Part shown: positions 17,409-25,936 of the stretch, piece by piece
Layout of the letters: each line of letters opens with the position of its first letter
Numbering within the stretch: position 1 is the first letter of the stretch
NCBI GenBank assembly: GCA_943788635.1
Contig: CALSRA010000013.1
Location: forward strand, 144,926 to 208,925
DNA: 64,000 nucleotides
From: an uncultured Alphaproteobacteria bacterium
GTDB taxonomy: Bacteria > Pseudomonadota > Alphaproteobacteria > UBA8366 > GCA-2717185
Direction of reading: 5' to 3'
Notes under the pieces: generated by a model
Database searches by the model: none
What the model was told of the DNA's origin: nothing
The model's input: the letters and a program-made list of their open reading frames with translations, nothing else
Position numbers and translations under genes: made by a program

Positions 17409-18612
17409 TCAGCTCCTTGCCGCGGCCAATGCCTGGGCGAGATCGTCACACAGATCATTCGGGTCTTCCAGCCCGACCGACAGCCGGACCACGCCGTCAT
17501 TGAGACCCAGCGCCGCGCGTTCCTCGTCGCTCAGCCGTTGATGGGTCGTCGTCGCCGGATGGGTCACCAGACTTTTCGTATCGCCGAGGTTATTCGAGAT
17601 ATCGACGATTTCCAGCGCATTGAGGAATTTGAACGCTTCCGTCTTGCCACCGGCCAGTTCGAAGGTGACCATCGTCCCGCTGCCGCTCATCTGCTTCTGC
17701 GCCAGTGCGTATTGCGGGTGCGAGGGCAGACCGGGATACAGCACCCGGTTCATGCCCGACTGATCCGACAGGAAATTCGCAATTTGCAACGCGTTCTCGC
17801 AGGCCTGCCGCACGCGAATGTCCAGCGTTTCCAGCCCTTTCAGGAAAATCCAGGCATTGAACGGGCTGATCGACGGGCCGGTATGGCGCATGAACTGGTT
17901 CAGGTGGTCGTCGATGAATTGCTGCTTGCACAGGATCGCGCCGCCCATCGCCCGGCCCTGGCCATCGATATGCTTGGTCGCGGAATAGACCACGATGTCC
18001 GCGCCCAGCTCCATGGGCCGCTGCAGCATCGGGGTGGAGAAAACATTGTCGACGATAACGGTCGCGCCCTGCGCATGCGCCAGTTTGGACACTGCCGGCA
18101 GGTCGATGATTTCGAGCAGCGGATTGGTCGGTGTTTCCAGAAACACACAGGCGGTCGGGCGGTCCAGTGCGGCTTCCCATTCATCCAGGTTGCAGCCATC
18201 CACCACTTTCGTTTCCACGCCAAGCCGGGGCAGGATGTCGGTGATAATGTACAGGCAGGACCCGAACAGCGCACGCGAGGCAACGACGTAATCCCCGGCC
18301 TTCAGGAAACAGGCCATCGAGGCGAAGACCGCGGCCATCCCGCTGGCCGTCGTGCGGCAGGCTTCGGCGCCCTCCAGCAGCGTGAGCCGTTCTTCCAGCA
18401 TCGCGACGGTCGGGTTCGCGTAGCGCGAATAGATGAAGCGCTTCACATCGCCCTTGAAGGCCGCTTCCGCATCTTCCGCCGTGCGGTAGACGTAACCGGA
18501 CGTCATGAACAGCGCTTCGCTGGTTTCCCTCAAACTGGCTGCGCTGCAGCCCGCCGCGTACCAGTTTGGTTGCGGGGCGCCAGCTATCCTTGCTGCTTTC
18601 TCTTTGGGTCAT
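17409..18612 (-). pseudogene. metZ: O-succinylhomoserine sulfhydrylase with one frameshift near the start
   Basis: MetZ makes homocysteine from O-succinylhomoserine and sulfide, using PLP. ATG 18612 starts MTQRESSKDSWRPATKLVRG, typical of MetZ, but the frame breaks at a GGG run (CCC at 18527-18529, forward). With two G the protein reads SQFEETSEALFMTSGYVY and continues intact for 400 aa in total. The PLP Lys lies in VYSATKHIDGQGR; RFIYSRYANPT, ETPTNPLLEI and FELAGGK are family segments. A SAM-II riboswitch and terminator lie directly upstream. The single extra base is probably an error, since the riboswitch and the rest of the gene are intact. Confidence 0.92.
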
Positions 18613-18651
18613 CTCGTGCCTGTCCTTTTTCGTCAAAGAATGGCCGGGCAT

Positions 18652-18681
18652 AAAAAAGGCCCCGGGCGTGCACGGCCGGAG
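18652..18681 (-). terminator. Intrinsic terminator in the metZ leader
   Basis: On the reverse strand a strong GC hairpin, CCGG-C-CGTG / CACG-C-CCGG (18662-18679), is followed by GGCC and a run of six T (18657-18652). It lies between the SAM-II aptamer and the metZ start. A second hairpin, CTTGAA-TTGA-TTCAAG (18682-18697), sits between aptamer and terminator and could take part in antitermination. Known SAM-II elements can act on transcription or translation; this layout favours transcription attenuation. Confidence 0.7.
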
Positions 18682-18701
18682 CTTGAATCAATTCAAGTCA
18701 A

Positions 18702-18755
18702 CCTTTTAGCCGTTGTTTTTACGTGGCCGCAATCCGGTCGGACAAATCACCACGA
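18702..18755 (-). ncRNA. SAM-II riboswitch
   Basis: The reverse strand reads CGTGG-TGATTTG, then CCGGATTGC-GG-CCACG, then TAAAAACAACGGCTAAAAGG. This matches the SAM-II H-type pseudoknot: the P1 stem CGTGG/CCACG, the U-rich loop TGATTTG, the ATTGC loop segment, and the 3-prime GCTAAAAGG that pairs back into the loop around S-adenosylmethionine. SAM-II occurs mostly in alphaproteobacteria upstream of metA, metX and metZ. Here it lies about 90 nt upstream of the metZ ATG and should lower expression when SAM is plentiful. Confidence 0.88.
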
Positions 18756-18888
18756 ACATCAAAACGATTACCCCCGGTCCGGCATGCCCGTCAACCGGGA
18801 AGAATCCGCATACCGTTTTCGTCTGGCCCGGTTTCAGCCGCAATGCTAAGACCAGATATCCTGCAATCATCCATCGGACAGGCGCGAC

Positions 18889-19563
18889 ATGGCGTACGAA
18901 CTCATCCTCGGCAACAAGAACTATTCCAGCTGGTCGCTGCGCGGCTGGCTGCTGATGCAGCCGTTCGACATCCCCTTCGACCCGAAGGTCGTCGAGCTGC
19001 ACACCGATGATTTCGCGCAGTTCCGCACGGAAACGCCCCCGGCGCTCACCGTGCCAACGCTTCTGTCCAAAGAATCCGGCGAAACGCTGACCGTCTGGGA
19101 TAGCCTGTCCATCGCGGAATTCCTGCATGAACGCCACCCTGAGGCCGGTATCTGGCCGACGGACCCGGGCGCGCGGGCAGCGGCGCGCAGCCTGTGCGCG
19201 GAAATGCATTCCAGCTACCGGGGGCTGCGGTCGACCATGCCGATGAACATGCGCCGCCAATACAAAACCTTCACCCCGGATGCGGATGCCACCGCCGATA
19301 TCGCGCGGATCACGCACCTGTGGCACTGGGCTACGGAACGATGGGGCGGCAGCGGCCCGTATCTGTTCGGCGCAAACTTCACCGCCACCGAAGCCTTCTT
19401 CGCGCCGGTCGCCTCGCGCCTGCGCACCTACGGGGTGAAGCTGGACGCCACAAGCCAGGCCTATTGCGAGGCCGTGCTGGCGCATCCGTCGACCGTCAAA
19501 TTTTTCGACGACGCGATGCGCGAACCCTGGGTCAGCGAAAAGAACGAAATGGATATCGAATAG
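18889..19563 (+). CDS. Glutathione S-transferase family protein
   Basis: 224 aa. The N-terminal thioredoxin-fold starts MAYELILGNKNYSSWSLRGW, where the Ser-Ser-Trp-Ser loop takes the place of the catalytic Ser/Cys. The cis-Pro and glutathione-binding motif reads ALTVPTLL...VWDSLSIAEFLHER. Residues about 95-220 are the helical domain. A cytochrome P450 gene starts 8 bp downstream, so the two are very likely co-transcribed. A joint detoxification or catabolic role is plausible but inferred. Confidence 0.88.
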   Translation: MAYELILGNKNYSSWSLRGWLLMQPFDIPFDPKVVELHTDDFAQFRTETPPALTVPTLLSKESGETLTVWDSLSIAEFLHERHPEAGIWPTDPGARAAARSLCAEMHSSYRGLRSTMPMNMRRQYKTFTPDADATADIARITHLWHWATERWGGSGPYLFGANFTATEAFFAPVASRLRTYGVKLDATSQAYCEAVLAHPSTVKFFDDAMREPWVSEKNEMDIE

Positions 19564-19571
19564 GGGGACGC

Positions 19572-20858
19572 GTGGCCGACAAACCGTATCATCGCATTCG
19601 CACCGAACGCGCCCCCGCCCCCGAAGGCTGCCCGGTCGACCACGCGTTCACGCCGTTTTCCAAAACCTATATGGACGACCCCTATGCCGCGCTGGCGGCC
19701 AAGCGGCATGACACGCCGGTGTTCTACGCCGAGGCACTGGGCTACCTGGTGGTAACCCGCATGGAAGACGTCGCCGAAGTGTTTCGCAATCCGGCGGTGT
19801 TTTCGTCAGAAAACGTGCAGGACCCGGTGCTGCCGATCTGCCCGGCGGCAGCGGCGAAACTGGCGGTCGACGATTATTCGCCCATCGCGGTCATGTCCAA
19901 CCGCCAGCCGCCGGAACACGCCCGCATCCGCAAACACGCGCTGGCCGGTTTCTCGGCGCGGCGGCTGCGTATCCTGGCCCCGATCATCCGGCAGCGTTGC
20001 AACGCGTTGGTCGATGCAATGCTGGCGGGCGGCGCGCCGGCGGAATTCGTCACCGGGCTGGCCCATCCCCTGCCGGGCGAAACCATCTTCCGCTTCATCG
20101 GCTTCCCCGACACCGATGACCGCATGCTGAAGGAATGGACGACCGACCGGCTTGCCTTCACCTGGGGGCAGGCCAGCGACACGGAGCAGGAAACCATCGC
20201 CGAAGGGATGCTCGCCTATTGGCGCTACTGCGTCGAATTCGTAAAGACGCGGCACGCGGACCCGCAGGACGATTTTACCTCCGAACTGCTCGCTATCCAC
20301 GACGCCGATCCGGATGCGCTTGCCTACCGCGAGGTCGAATCGATCGTCTACGGGTTGTCCTTCGCCGGGCATGGAATCGTCAGCAATATGCTGGGCAATG
20401 GATTGATCAGCCTGCTGTCGGACCGCACGCAATGGGATGAGCTCTGCGCCGACCCGACGAAAATCGCCAACGCGGTGGAGGAAATCCTGCGCTTCAACTC
20501 GCCGCAGACAAGCTGGCGCCGCGTCGCCACGCAGGACTGCGAAATCGCCGGATACAAAATTCCAGCCGGCACGCAGATCTTCCTGTCGCTGGGCGCGGCC
20601 AACCATGACGAGGCCCTGTTCGATAATCCGGAAACCTTCGACATCCACCGCGACAATGCCCGCAAACACATCGCCTTCGGCCAGGGCATCCATTTCTGCC
20701 TGGGCAGCCGCCTGGCCGTGCTGGAAGCGCAGATCGTGCTGGAAGTGCTGACCAAACGCCTGCCATCGCTGGCCCTCGTGCCGGGGCAGAAATTCGACTA
20801 CGTCCCCAACTTCACGTTCCGCGGGCCGAAGGAATTATGGCTGACGTGGGACGGCTGA
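19572..20858 (+). CDS. Cytochrome P450 lacking the usual I-helix acid-alcohol pair
   Basis: 428 aa from GTG 19572, which has GGGGGA at 19563-19568 overlapping the GST stop; the frame is open further upstream inside the GST gene, but that is antisense-like extension. The soluble bacterial P450 pattern is present: EEILRF (ExxR), NHDEALFDNPETFDIHRD, and the heme loop FGQGIHFCLGSRLA with Cys376. The oxygen-activation helix reads SFAGHGIVSNMLGN, so Gly268 and Ile269 replace the conserved acidic residue and Thr of AGHETT/AGxDTT. The redox partner is not encoded nearby. Substrate unknown. Confidence 0.9.
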   Translation: MADKPYHRIRTERAPAPEGCPVDHAFTPFSKTYMDDPYAALAAKRHDTPVFYAEALGYLVVTRMEDVAEVFRNPAVFSSENVQDPVLPICPAAAAKLAVDDYSPIAVMSNRQPPEHARIRKHALAGFSARRLRILAPIIRQRCNALVDAMLAGGAPAEFVTGLAHPLPGETIFRFIGFPDTDDRMLKEWTTDRLAFTWGQASDTEQETIAEGMLAYWRYCVEFVKTRHADPQDDFTSELLAIHDADPDALAYREVESIVYGLSFAGHGIVSNMLGNGLISLLSDRTQWDELCADPTKIANAVEEILRFNSPQTSWRRVATQDCEIAGYKIPAGTQIFLSLGAANHDEALFDNPETFDIHRDNARKHIAFGQGIHFCLGSRLAVLEAQIVLEVLTKRLPSLALVPGQKFDYVPNFTFRGPKELWLTWDG

Positions 20859-20871
20859 ACTTATAAAACGC

Positions 20872-22098
20872 CTACTCCATCGCCCGCATCGCATTGCCCT
20901 TGATCCGCATCCGTATGACAATGCCCAGCACTGGCAGGATCACGGCGGCCAGTGTAAAGGCCGGGACCGCGCCGTAATGGGCATAGAGGAAGCCGGTCAG
21001 CAGCACGCCCACCGTCTGCGACAGGAACAAGGTTGCAGCAAACAGCGACATGCCGGGGCCGCGCATGTCCGGGGCCATCTGCGTGGCGTAGGTCTGCATC
21101 GTGTTGTGCAGCATGTATAGCCCCATCCCGTTGGCGAAGATGATGACGATGAACGGATACCAGGACCCGGAAATCACCGCTCCCGCATAGGATAAGCCCA
21201 ACAGCGCGCCGCCGGTCAGCACGATGCCGATCTGCCCGATCTTGCGCAGCAGGAAAGGCGCGCAGGTGAAATAGAACAGGGCACCGAGCGCGTTCAGCGT
21301 GATCAGCGCGCCGATATGGTCGTAGCCGAGGCCGAAATGTTCGCGCAGATGGGTGGCGACGAAGGTGAAGGTGCCCATCCCGAAGGCGGCTTCAAAGAAC
21401 AGCAGCGCCAGCACCACTCGGATGTTCCGCCGCCGCAACAGCGACAGCGTCGCCACCGTGCCCGCGATAAGCCGCAGGGGCTTGGTCGGGCGCGGCCGCG
21501 CAAACTTGCGTGCCTCGAACACCAGCGCGAAGGCGGCGATGGTGAACAACCCGGCAAGACAGCCAAAGGTGTAGCGCCAGCCAAGATAGGCTGTCAGCAC
21601 CCCGCCGACCGACTGGCCGAAAACCTGCCCCGTCGTCGTCCCCAGCGCAAACCGGGCCAGTGTCGCCTGGCGTTTGTCGAAATGCACCGTATCCCCGATG
21701 AAGGCCAGCGCGGTCGGCACGATCCCCGCCGCCATCCCGCCGGCAATCGCGCGCAGGATCGTCAGCATCGTCAGCGACGGGGCGAAGGCGCAGGCGATAC
21801 CCGCAAACCCGGCGAACCCGGCGGCAAACGTGGCCACCCATAACCGCCCGTAACGGTCACCAAGCTGCCCATAGAGAAGCTGTAGCACCCCGAAGGTGAC
21901 CGCATAGGCCGCCACGACGATTGATGCCTGCGCCGCCGATACCCGAAAGGTGTCGCCGATTGCCGGCAGCATCGTGTCCACGACCCGGAAATTTGCCGCC
22001 GCGGCGAAACTCGCAGTCGACAGCCAGAAGATGGCCCGGTGCGGAATATCGGACCCATCGGCGCGGGGCGCGCCGGGATCATCCGGGGATGTCGTCAT
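20872..22098 (-). CDS. MFS transporter
   Basis: 408 aa with twelve predicted membrane helices. The cytoplasmic loop between helices 2 and 3 carries the MFS signature GQLGDRYGRLWVA (GxLaDrxGrkxxl). The central loop is rich in Arg and Pro (FARPRPTKPLR). It resembles drug-efflux/DHA1-type proteins; substrate unknown. It converges with the P450 gene, leaving 13 bp between stops, and could export or import that enzyme pair's compound, but this is speculation. Confidence 0.88.
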   Translation of the reverse strand: MTTSPDDPGAPRADGSDIPHRAIFWLSTASFAAAANFRVVDTMLPAIGDTFRVSAAQASIVVAAYAVTFGVLQLLYGQLGDRYGRLWVATFAAGFAGFAGIACAFAPSLTMLTILRAIAGGMAAGIVPTALAFIGDTVHFDKRQATLARFALGTTTGQVFGQSVGGVLTAYLGWRYTFGCLAGLFTIAAFALVFEARKFARPRPTKPLRLIAGTVATLSLLRRRNIRVVLALLFFEAAFGMGTFTFVATHLREHFGLGYDHIGALITLNALGALFYFTCAPFLLRKIGQIGIVLTGGALLGLSYAGAVISGSWYPFIVIIFANGMGLYMLHNTMQTYATQMAPDMRGPGMSLFAATLFLSQTVGVLLTGFLYAHYGAVPAFTLAAVILPVLGIVIRMRIKGNAMRAME

Positions 22099-22224
22099 CG
22101 CTGGTAGGACCTTTTGCGGCGCGTGGATGCGTGACCGGCAGGGCCGGGCGCACTGCGCTGTCTCGTTATTTGTAATGGGTTCTGCAAACCAATCTGCGAG
22201 CCTTACAGAATATGGAAACCGAAA

Positions 22225-23484
22225 TCAATTCCCGCTGATCAGGCCTTCCTGTTCCAGCATCCGCGTAACGGCACCAGCGTAAAGCTTCATGCCCCATTGG
22301 GATGGGTGTTTATTGGTGGGAGAATAATCCATGCGGTGGGGGTCCGGCACCGGCTTGTCGACAAAGTCGCTGACCGCCAGAACCTTTCTACCGGCCAGCC
22401 TTTCAAGACTGAGCCACAGCGCTTTCTGACCGGGTGACAGGATGGCCTTCCGCCCGCTCGCCACTTCATCCGAAATTGGCAGATGCACAATGATATAGGG
22501 CACGCCAAGCCCTTCCAGGGCCTGAATACTCTCTCGCAACGAATCCGAATCCGCATAATCCCTGATTGCCAGTCGGGGAATCATGAAGCGTTCCTCATTT
22601 GCAGAATAAGAATTGCCATGGATCAGCTTTGCAGCCAGGAACGAGTGCGTGAACGATAATGGGTCCGGAAAGGCGTATCCGGCTTCACGGATCATGCGCC
22701 GGAACTTGAACTCCAGACTCTGCACCATCGGATCGGACTCTGACGAGGCCCGGGCTTTCTCGCACCATCCGGCCGTTATCCGGGAATCGATGACCAGCGT
22801 ATCCTGAAATGTCCCGGGGGGCGGTGTGGGGTCCGGAATAACGGTCGTCAAAATCCTTTCCTCGCCATTCAGGATCGTTGACGTACGCCAGATCGGCACG
22901 CGGGTCAGATCGTCAGTCGTAAAGGTGATAATCGCAAATTCCGGCTTCCACTCAGCAATGCGGGCCGCAGCCAGTTTGAAAATCTGGATCACGCCATACC
23001 CGTCCCGCCCGAAATTCAGGATATGGACCGATTTCCCAAGGCCGTCCGATAAAACATCCTGTAACCGGGAGGGGAATGTCATGCCACCGACGGAAAAGGC
23101 CGGAAACGAATCACCAAAAACGGCGACCTTCAGATCGGCACTAGCATAGTCCCCCCCCGGATGGAACCAATATTTCCCCCGCTCGTTGATTGTGTCGGTG
23201 TATTTGCAGTCCTGAACTTTTCCATCCGCAATTATCGCGCGGACCATCTTGCGCCCGGGAGGATAGGAAAACCCGAATTTCTTATCAAATTCCCAGTTTG
23301 AAACGTTTATCGCAATAAATGACGGGTGGTCCCGATTCCAGGCAAACAGGAACTTTTCGGGGTTCTGGTGATACAGAAGGAACCTGTATCCAATTTCCGA
23401 AATTGCGATGCCAACCAGCAGGGAAATGAAAACAAGAACAGCATTTCGCAAAACCGCAGATCCGCCAGAACTGATGTTCATCAT
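22225..23484 (-). CDS. Membrane-anchored SGNH/GDSL-like hydrolase, putative
   Basis: 419 aa. One N-terminal membrane helix (about 12-32, NAVLVFISLLVGIAISEIGY) anchors a large extracytoplasmic domain. Block I of SGNH hydrolases is seen as VAVFGDSFPAF with the Ser nucleophile; GRDGYGV could supply block II Gly. The C-terminal NKHPSQWGMKLYA provides a candidate catalytic His. Such proteins often modify surface polysaccharides. It is locally AT-richer than its neighbours and stands alone, which may hint at a different history. Confidence 0.7.
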   Translation of the reverse strand: MMNISSGGSAVLRNAVLVFISLLVGIAISEIGYRFLLYHQNPEKFLFAWNRDHPSFIAINVSNWEFDKKFGFSYPPGRKMVRAIIADGKVQDCKYTDTINERGKYWFHPGGDYASADLKVAVFGDSFPAFSVGGMTFPSRLQDVLSDGLGKSVHILNFGRDGYGVIQIFKLAAARIAEWKPEFAIITFTTDDLTRVPIWRTSTILNGEERILTTVIPDPTPPPGTFQDTLVIDSRITAGWCEKARASSESDPMVQSLEFKFRRMIREAGYAFPDPLSFTHSFLAAKLIHGNSYSANEERFMIPRLAIRDYADSDSLRESIQALEGLGVPYIIVHLPISDEVASGRKAILSPGQKALWLSLERLAGRKVLAVSDFVDKPVPDPHRMDYSPTNKHPSQWGMKLYAGAVTRMLEQEGLISGN

Positions 23485-23717
23485 TTCGTTTTCCGCAAAA
23501 TATTCTTGCTGACTTGGCAGGGCGCCCCGTTACGAGCCGACGATTGCAGGCATACTACGTTAACGCTGCAGGATACCGCTACTGGACCCTGCGAAACCGG
23601 CCTTGCCAATCTCGCATTCCACACCACATGGCATGACCGTCATGGCAAGGCTGTTTGGGAACCCGGCAACCGGATCTATTATAACGGCAAGATCGAATGA
23701 AAACGGGAGAGCGTGTG
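23485..23717. other. Divergent intergenic region
   Basis: 233 bp between the SGNH-like gene (reverse) and the LLM monooxygenase (forward). Open frames running into it have no start with a ribosome binding site and no recognisable product. It must carry two divergent promoters; I cannot place their boxes with confidence. Confidence 0.35.
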
Positions 23718-25043
23718 ATGGCGGAGAAAAAAATGATGCGGCTGGGCGCGTTCATGCGGCCGGTCAGCATCCATACCGCAGCCTGGCGCTATCCGGGCGG
23801 CACGCCGGATGCGAATTTCAATCTGGAAGCCCTTGTCCAATACGCGCAGACGCTGGAGCGCGGTTGTTTCGATGCCTTCTTCATGGCCGATCACCTGGCG
23901 GTACTGAACATGCCGATGGAGGCGCTGAAGCGCAGTGCGACGGTCACATCGTTCGATCCGCTGACCCTGCTGCCGGCGCTGGCGATGGTGACGAAGCATC
24001 TGGGGCTGATCGCCACGGCCTCCACCACCTTCGAGCCGGCCTATATGGTCGCGCGGCGCTTCGCCTCGCTGGACCATATCAGCAACGGGCGCGCGGGCTG
24101 GAACATCGTCACCACCTCAAACCCCGATGCCGCGCTGAATTTCGGCATGACGGAGCATATGGAGCACGCCGCGCGCTACCGAAGGGCGCGCGAATATTAC
24201 GACGTGGTCACCGGGCTGTGGGACAGCTGGGCCGATGACGCCTTCACACGCGATGTCGATAGCGGGATCTTCTTTGACCCCGAACGATTGCACACCCTGG
24301 ACCACAAAGGCGAATTTCTGTCGGTACGCGGGCCGCTGAATATCGGCCGCCCCGTGCAGGGCTGGCCGCTGATCGTGCAGGCCGGCGCGTCGGAGGATGG
24401 CCGGCAGCTCGCGGCGGAAACCGCGGAGATGGTCTTCACCTCGCAGCGCACCCTGAAGGAAGCGCAGGAATTCTATGCCGATGTGAAGGACCGCATGGAA
24501 GCCGTCGGGCGCAATCCGGACCACATGAAAATTCTGCCCGGCGCGCTGGTCGTCGTCGGAGACAGCGAAGCGGAGGCGCGGGAAAAACGCGCGCTGCTGG
24601 ACAGCCTGGTCCATTACGACAGCGGCATTGCCTCGCTATCCATCGCACTTGGCACCGACGCGTCAAAGTTCGACCCGGACGCCCCGCTGCCACCGATCCC
24701 GGAAACCAATGCCAGCAAAAGCGGTCGCGACCGCGTACTGCGGATGGCGAAGGAAGAAGGCTTGAATGTGCGCCAGCTTGCCGGGCGCCTGGGCGGTTAT
24801 TCCGGTCACGCGCTGGTCGGCACGCCCATGAGCATCGCCGACGAAATGGAAGTCTGGCTGATGGAAAAGGGTTCCGACGGGTTCAATGTCATGTTCCCCT
24901 ATCTGCCGGCAGGGCTGGACGATTTTGTCGACAAGGTCGTGCCGGAATTGCAGCGCCGGGGAATTTTTCGCACCGCGTATGAAGGCAAGACATTACGCGA
25001 AAACCTCGGCTTGCCAAGGCCACCCAACCGGTTCTTTGGTTAA
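23718..25043 (+). CDS. NtaA/DszA-type LLM flavin-dependent monooxygenase
   Basis: 441 aa from ATG 23718, preceded by CGGGAGAG. It belongs to the nitrilotriacetate monooxygenase / dibenzothiophene-sulfone monooxygenase group: LGAFMRPVSIHTAAWRYPGG, FDAFFMADHLAVLN, FEPAYMVARRFASLDHIS, GRAGWNIVTTSNPDAALNFG and GWPLIVQAGASEDGRQLAAE are diagnostic. These enzymes use FMNH2 from a separate reductase to cleave C-N or C-S bonds. No flavin reductase gene is adjacent. Substrate unknown. Confidence 0.92.
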   Translation: MAEKKMMRLGAFMRPVSIHTAAWRYPGGTPDANFNLEALVQYAQTLERGCFDAFFMADHLAVLNMPMEALKRSATVTSFDPLTLLPALAMVTKHLGLIATASTTFEPAYMVARRFASLDHISNGRAGWNIVTTSNPDAALNFGMTEHMEHAARYRRAREYYDVVTGLWDSWADDAFTRDVDSGIFFDPERLHTLDHKGEFLSVRGPLNIGRPVQGWPLIVQAGASEDGRQLAAETAEMVFTSQRTLKEAQEFYADVKDRMEAVGRNPDHMKILPGALVVVGDSEAEAREKRALLDSLVHYDSGIASLSIALGTDASKFDPDAPLPPIPETNASKSGRDRVLRMAKEEGLNVRQLAGRLGGYSGHALVGTPMSIADEMEVWLMEKGSDGFNVMFPYLPAGLDDFVDKVVPELQRRGIFRTAYEGKTLRENLGLPRPPNRFFG

Positions 25044-25131
25044 CCGATCACGGCATCAGGGCATATTGGTGAATGGTAATTCATATTGTTTTTTAGAGGT
25101 TTAGAAACAAGCGGCACCTAATGTCCTCTCA

Positions 25132-25149
25132 CCCGTCAATGGTGACGGG
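25132..25149. repeat. Perfect 7-bp inverted repeat upstream of the 54-aa secreted protein
   Basis: CCCGTCA and TGACGGG flank a 4-base loop (ATGG), 45 bp upstream of the small gene. It could be a regulator site or a 5-prime leader hairpin. No T run follows, so it is not a terminator. Confidence 0.5.
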
Positions 25150-25193
25150 CGGCGTGCACAGCACGACCATCCATATTAGCGGAGTAGATGCAG

Positions 25194-25358
25194 ATGCGTA
25201 GTTTGACAGCTGGAATTCTGGCGATTTCTCTTGGTATGTCCGTTGCGGCGGCACCCGCCTTTGCGAGCGCGAAGGACGACGCCCTGAAGAAGTGCGAAGC
25301 AATTCACGACAAGGCGGCACATGATGCCTGCGTCGCTGCTGCAAAGAAGATGCACTAA
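25194..25358 (+). CDS. Small secreted protein, 54 aa
   Basis: ATG 25194 has GGAG nine bases upstream; a second ATG at 25188 is too close to that site. Residues 1-24 form a signal peptide (MRSLTAGILAISLGMSVAAA, cleavage near AFA-SA). The mature peptide of about 30 residues is Lys/Ala rich with two cysteines 13 residues apart (KKCEAIHD and HDACVAAAKK), which suggests an amphipathic helical hairpin closed by a disulfide. Family unknown. A RidA gene follows 164 bp downstream. Confidence 0.6.
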   Translation: MRSLTAGILAISLGMSVAAAPAFASAKDDALKKCEAIHDKAAHDACVAAAKKMH

Positions 25359-25522
25359 CTGCACACCCTTCCGCTAACCCAATAGCCAGGCCGGCAACCG
25401 GTACGCCACGCGGGCGCGGAAACAGAATATAGGCCACGTAGCAACCGCATTGACGCTTCGGTCGAAAAAAGGCGACCCTGTTTGGCAAACCGGCACCGTA
25501 CGACCAAACAGGGGAGGCAGAC

Positions 25523-25906
25523 ATGCCACATGAAATTCCGAAACTGACCAGCGTATGCCCATCCGACGGCTATTCGCATGTCGCGAAAGTGGGCAGCACG
25601 CTCTACATCTCCGGCCAGGTGGCGAAGGATATCAAAGGCGATCTCGTCGGCCGGGGTGACATCGAGGCGCAGGTCCGCCAGGTGCTGACCAACATGAAAA
25701 ACATTGTGGAAGAGCTGGGCGGCGATATGACCAATGTCGCCAAGATCACGACACTACTGACCCATCCCAGCTATCGCGACGCCTATCGCAAGGTACGGGT
25801 AGAGTTCTTCTCCGACCCACCCCCGGCCAATACACTGATCATCGTGGAAAGCCTCGCCTCCCCCGATTTCCTGGTTGAGATCGAGGCCGTCGCGGTCATC
25901 GACTAA
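25523..25906 (+). CDS. RidA/YjgF family protein without the catalytic Arg
   Basis: 127 aa; GGGGAGG precedes the ATG. The fold signatures are present: YSHVAKVGSTLYISGQVAKD and GGDMTNVAKITTLLT. In active RidA enamine/imine deaminases an Arg occurs in the segment PARxTV; here it is PPANTLIIVES, so Asn occupies that place, while the C-terminal LVEIEAVAVI is retained. It may be one of the RidA subfamilies (Rid1-Rid7) that lack deaminase activity. Compare the second RidA at 54650-55042, which has the Arg. Confidence 0.87.
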   Translation: MPHEIPKLTSVCPSDGYSHVAKVGSTLYISGQVAKDIKGDLVGRGDIEAQVRQVLTNMKNIVEELGGDMTNVAKITTLLTHPSYRDAYRKVRVEFFSDPPPANTLIIVESLASPDFLVEIEAVAVID

Positions 25907-25936
25907 GCAGCCCTGCCTGCGGGACGGCGCGCCAGG

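Noticed and set aside
17103..18653. 516-codon forward frame antisense to the LLM oxidoreductase and metZ genes
   Set aside because: Composition is rich in His, Arg and Gln as expected for antisense of GC-rich coding DNA, with no family-like segment, while the reverse-strand genes are clearly conserved.
19194..19571. Upstream extension of the P450 frame
   Set aside because: It overlaps the well-supported GST gene in another frame; GTG 19572 with GGGGGA is the natural start of a 428-aa P450.
23326..23700. 124-codon forward frame leading into the NtaA-type monooxygenase
   Set aside because: It starts inside the SGNH-like gene on the opposite strand, has no ribosome binding site, and resembles no family; too weak to call.
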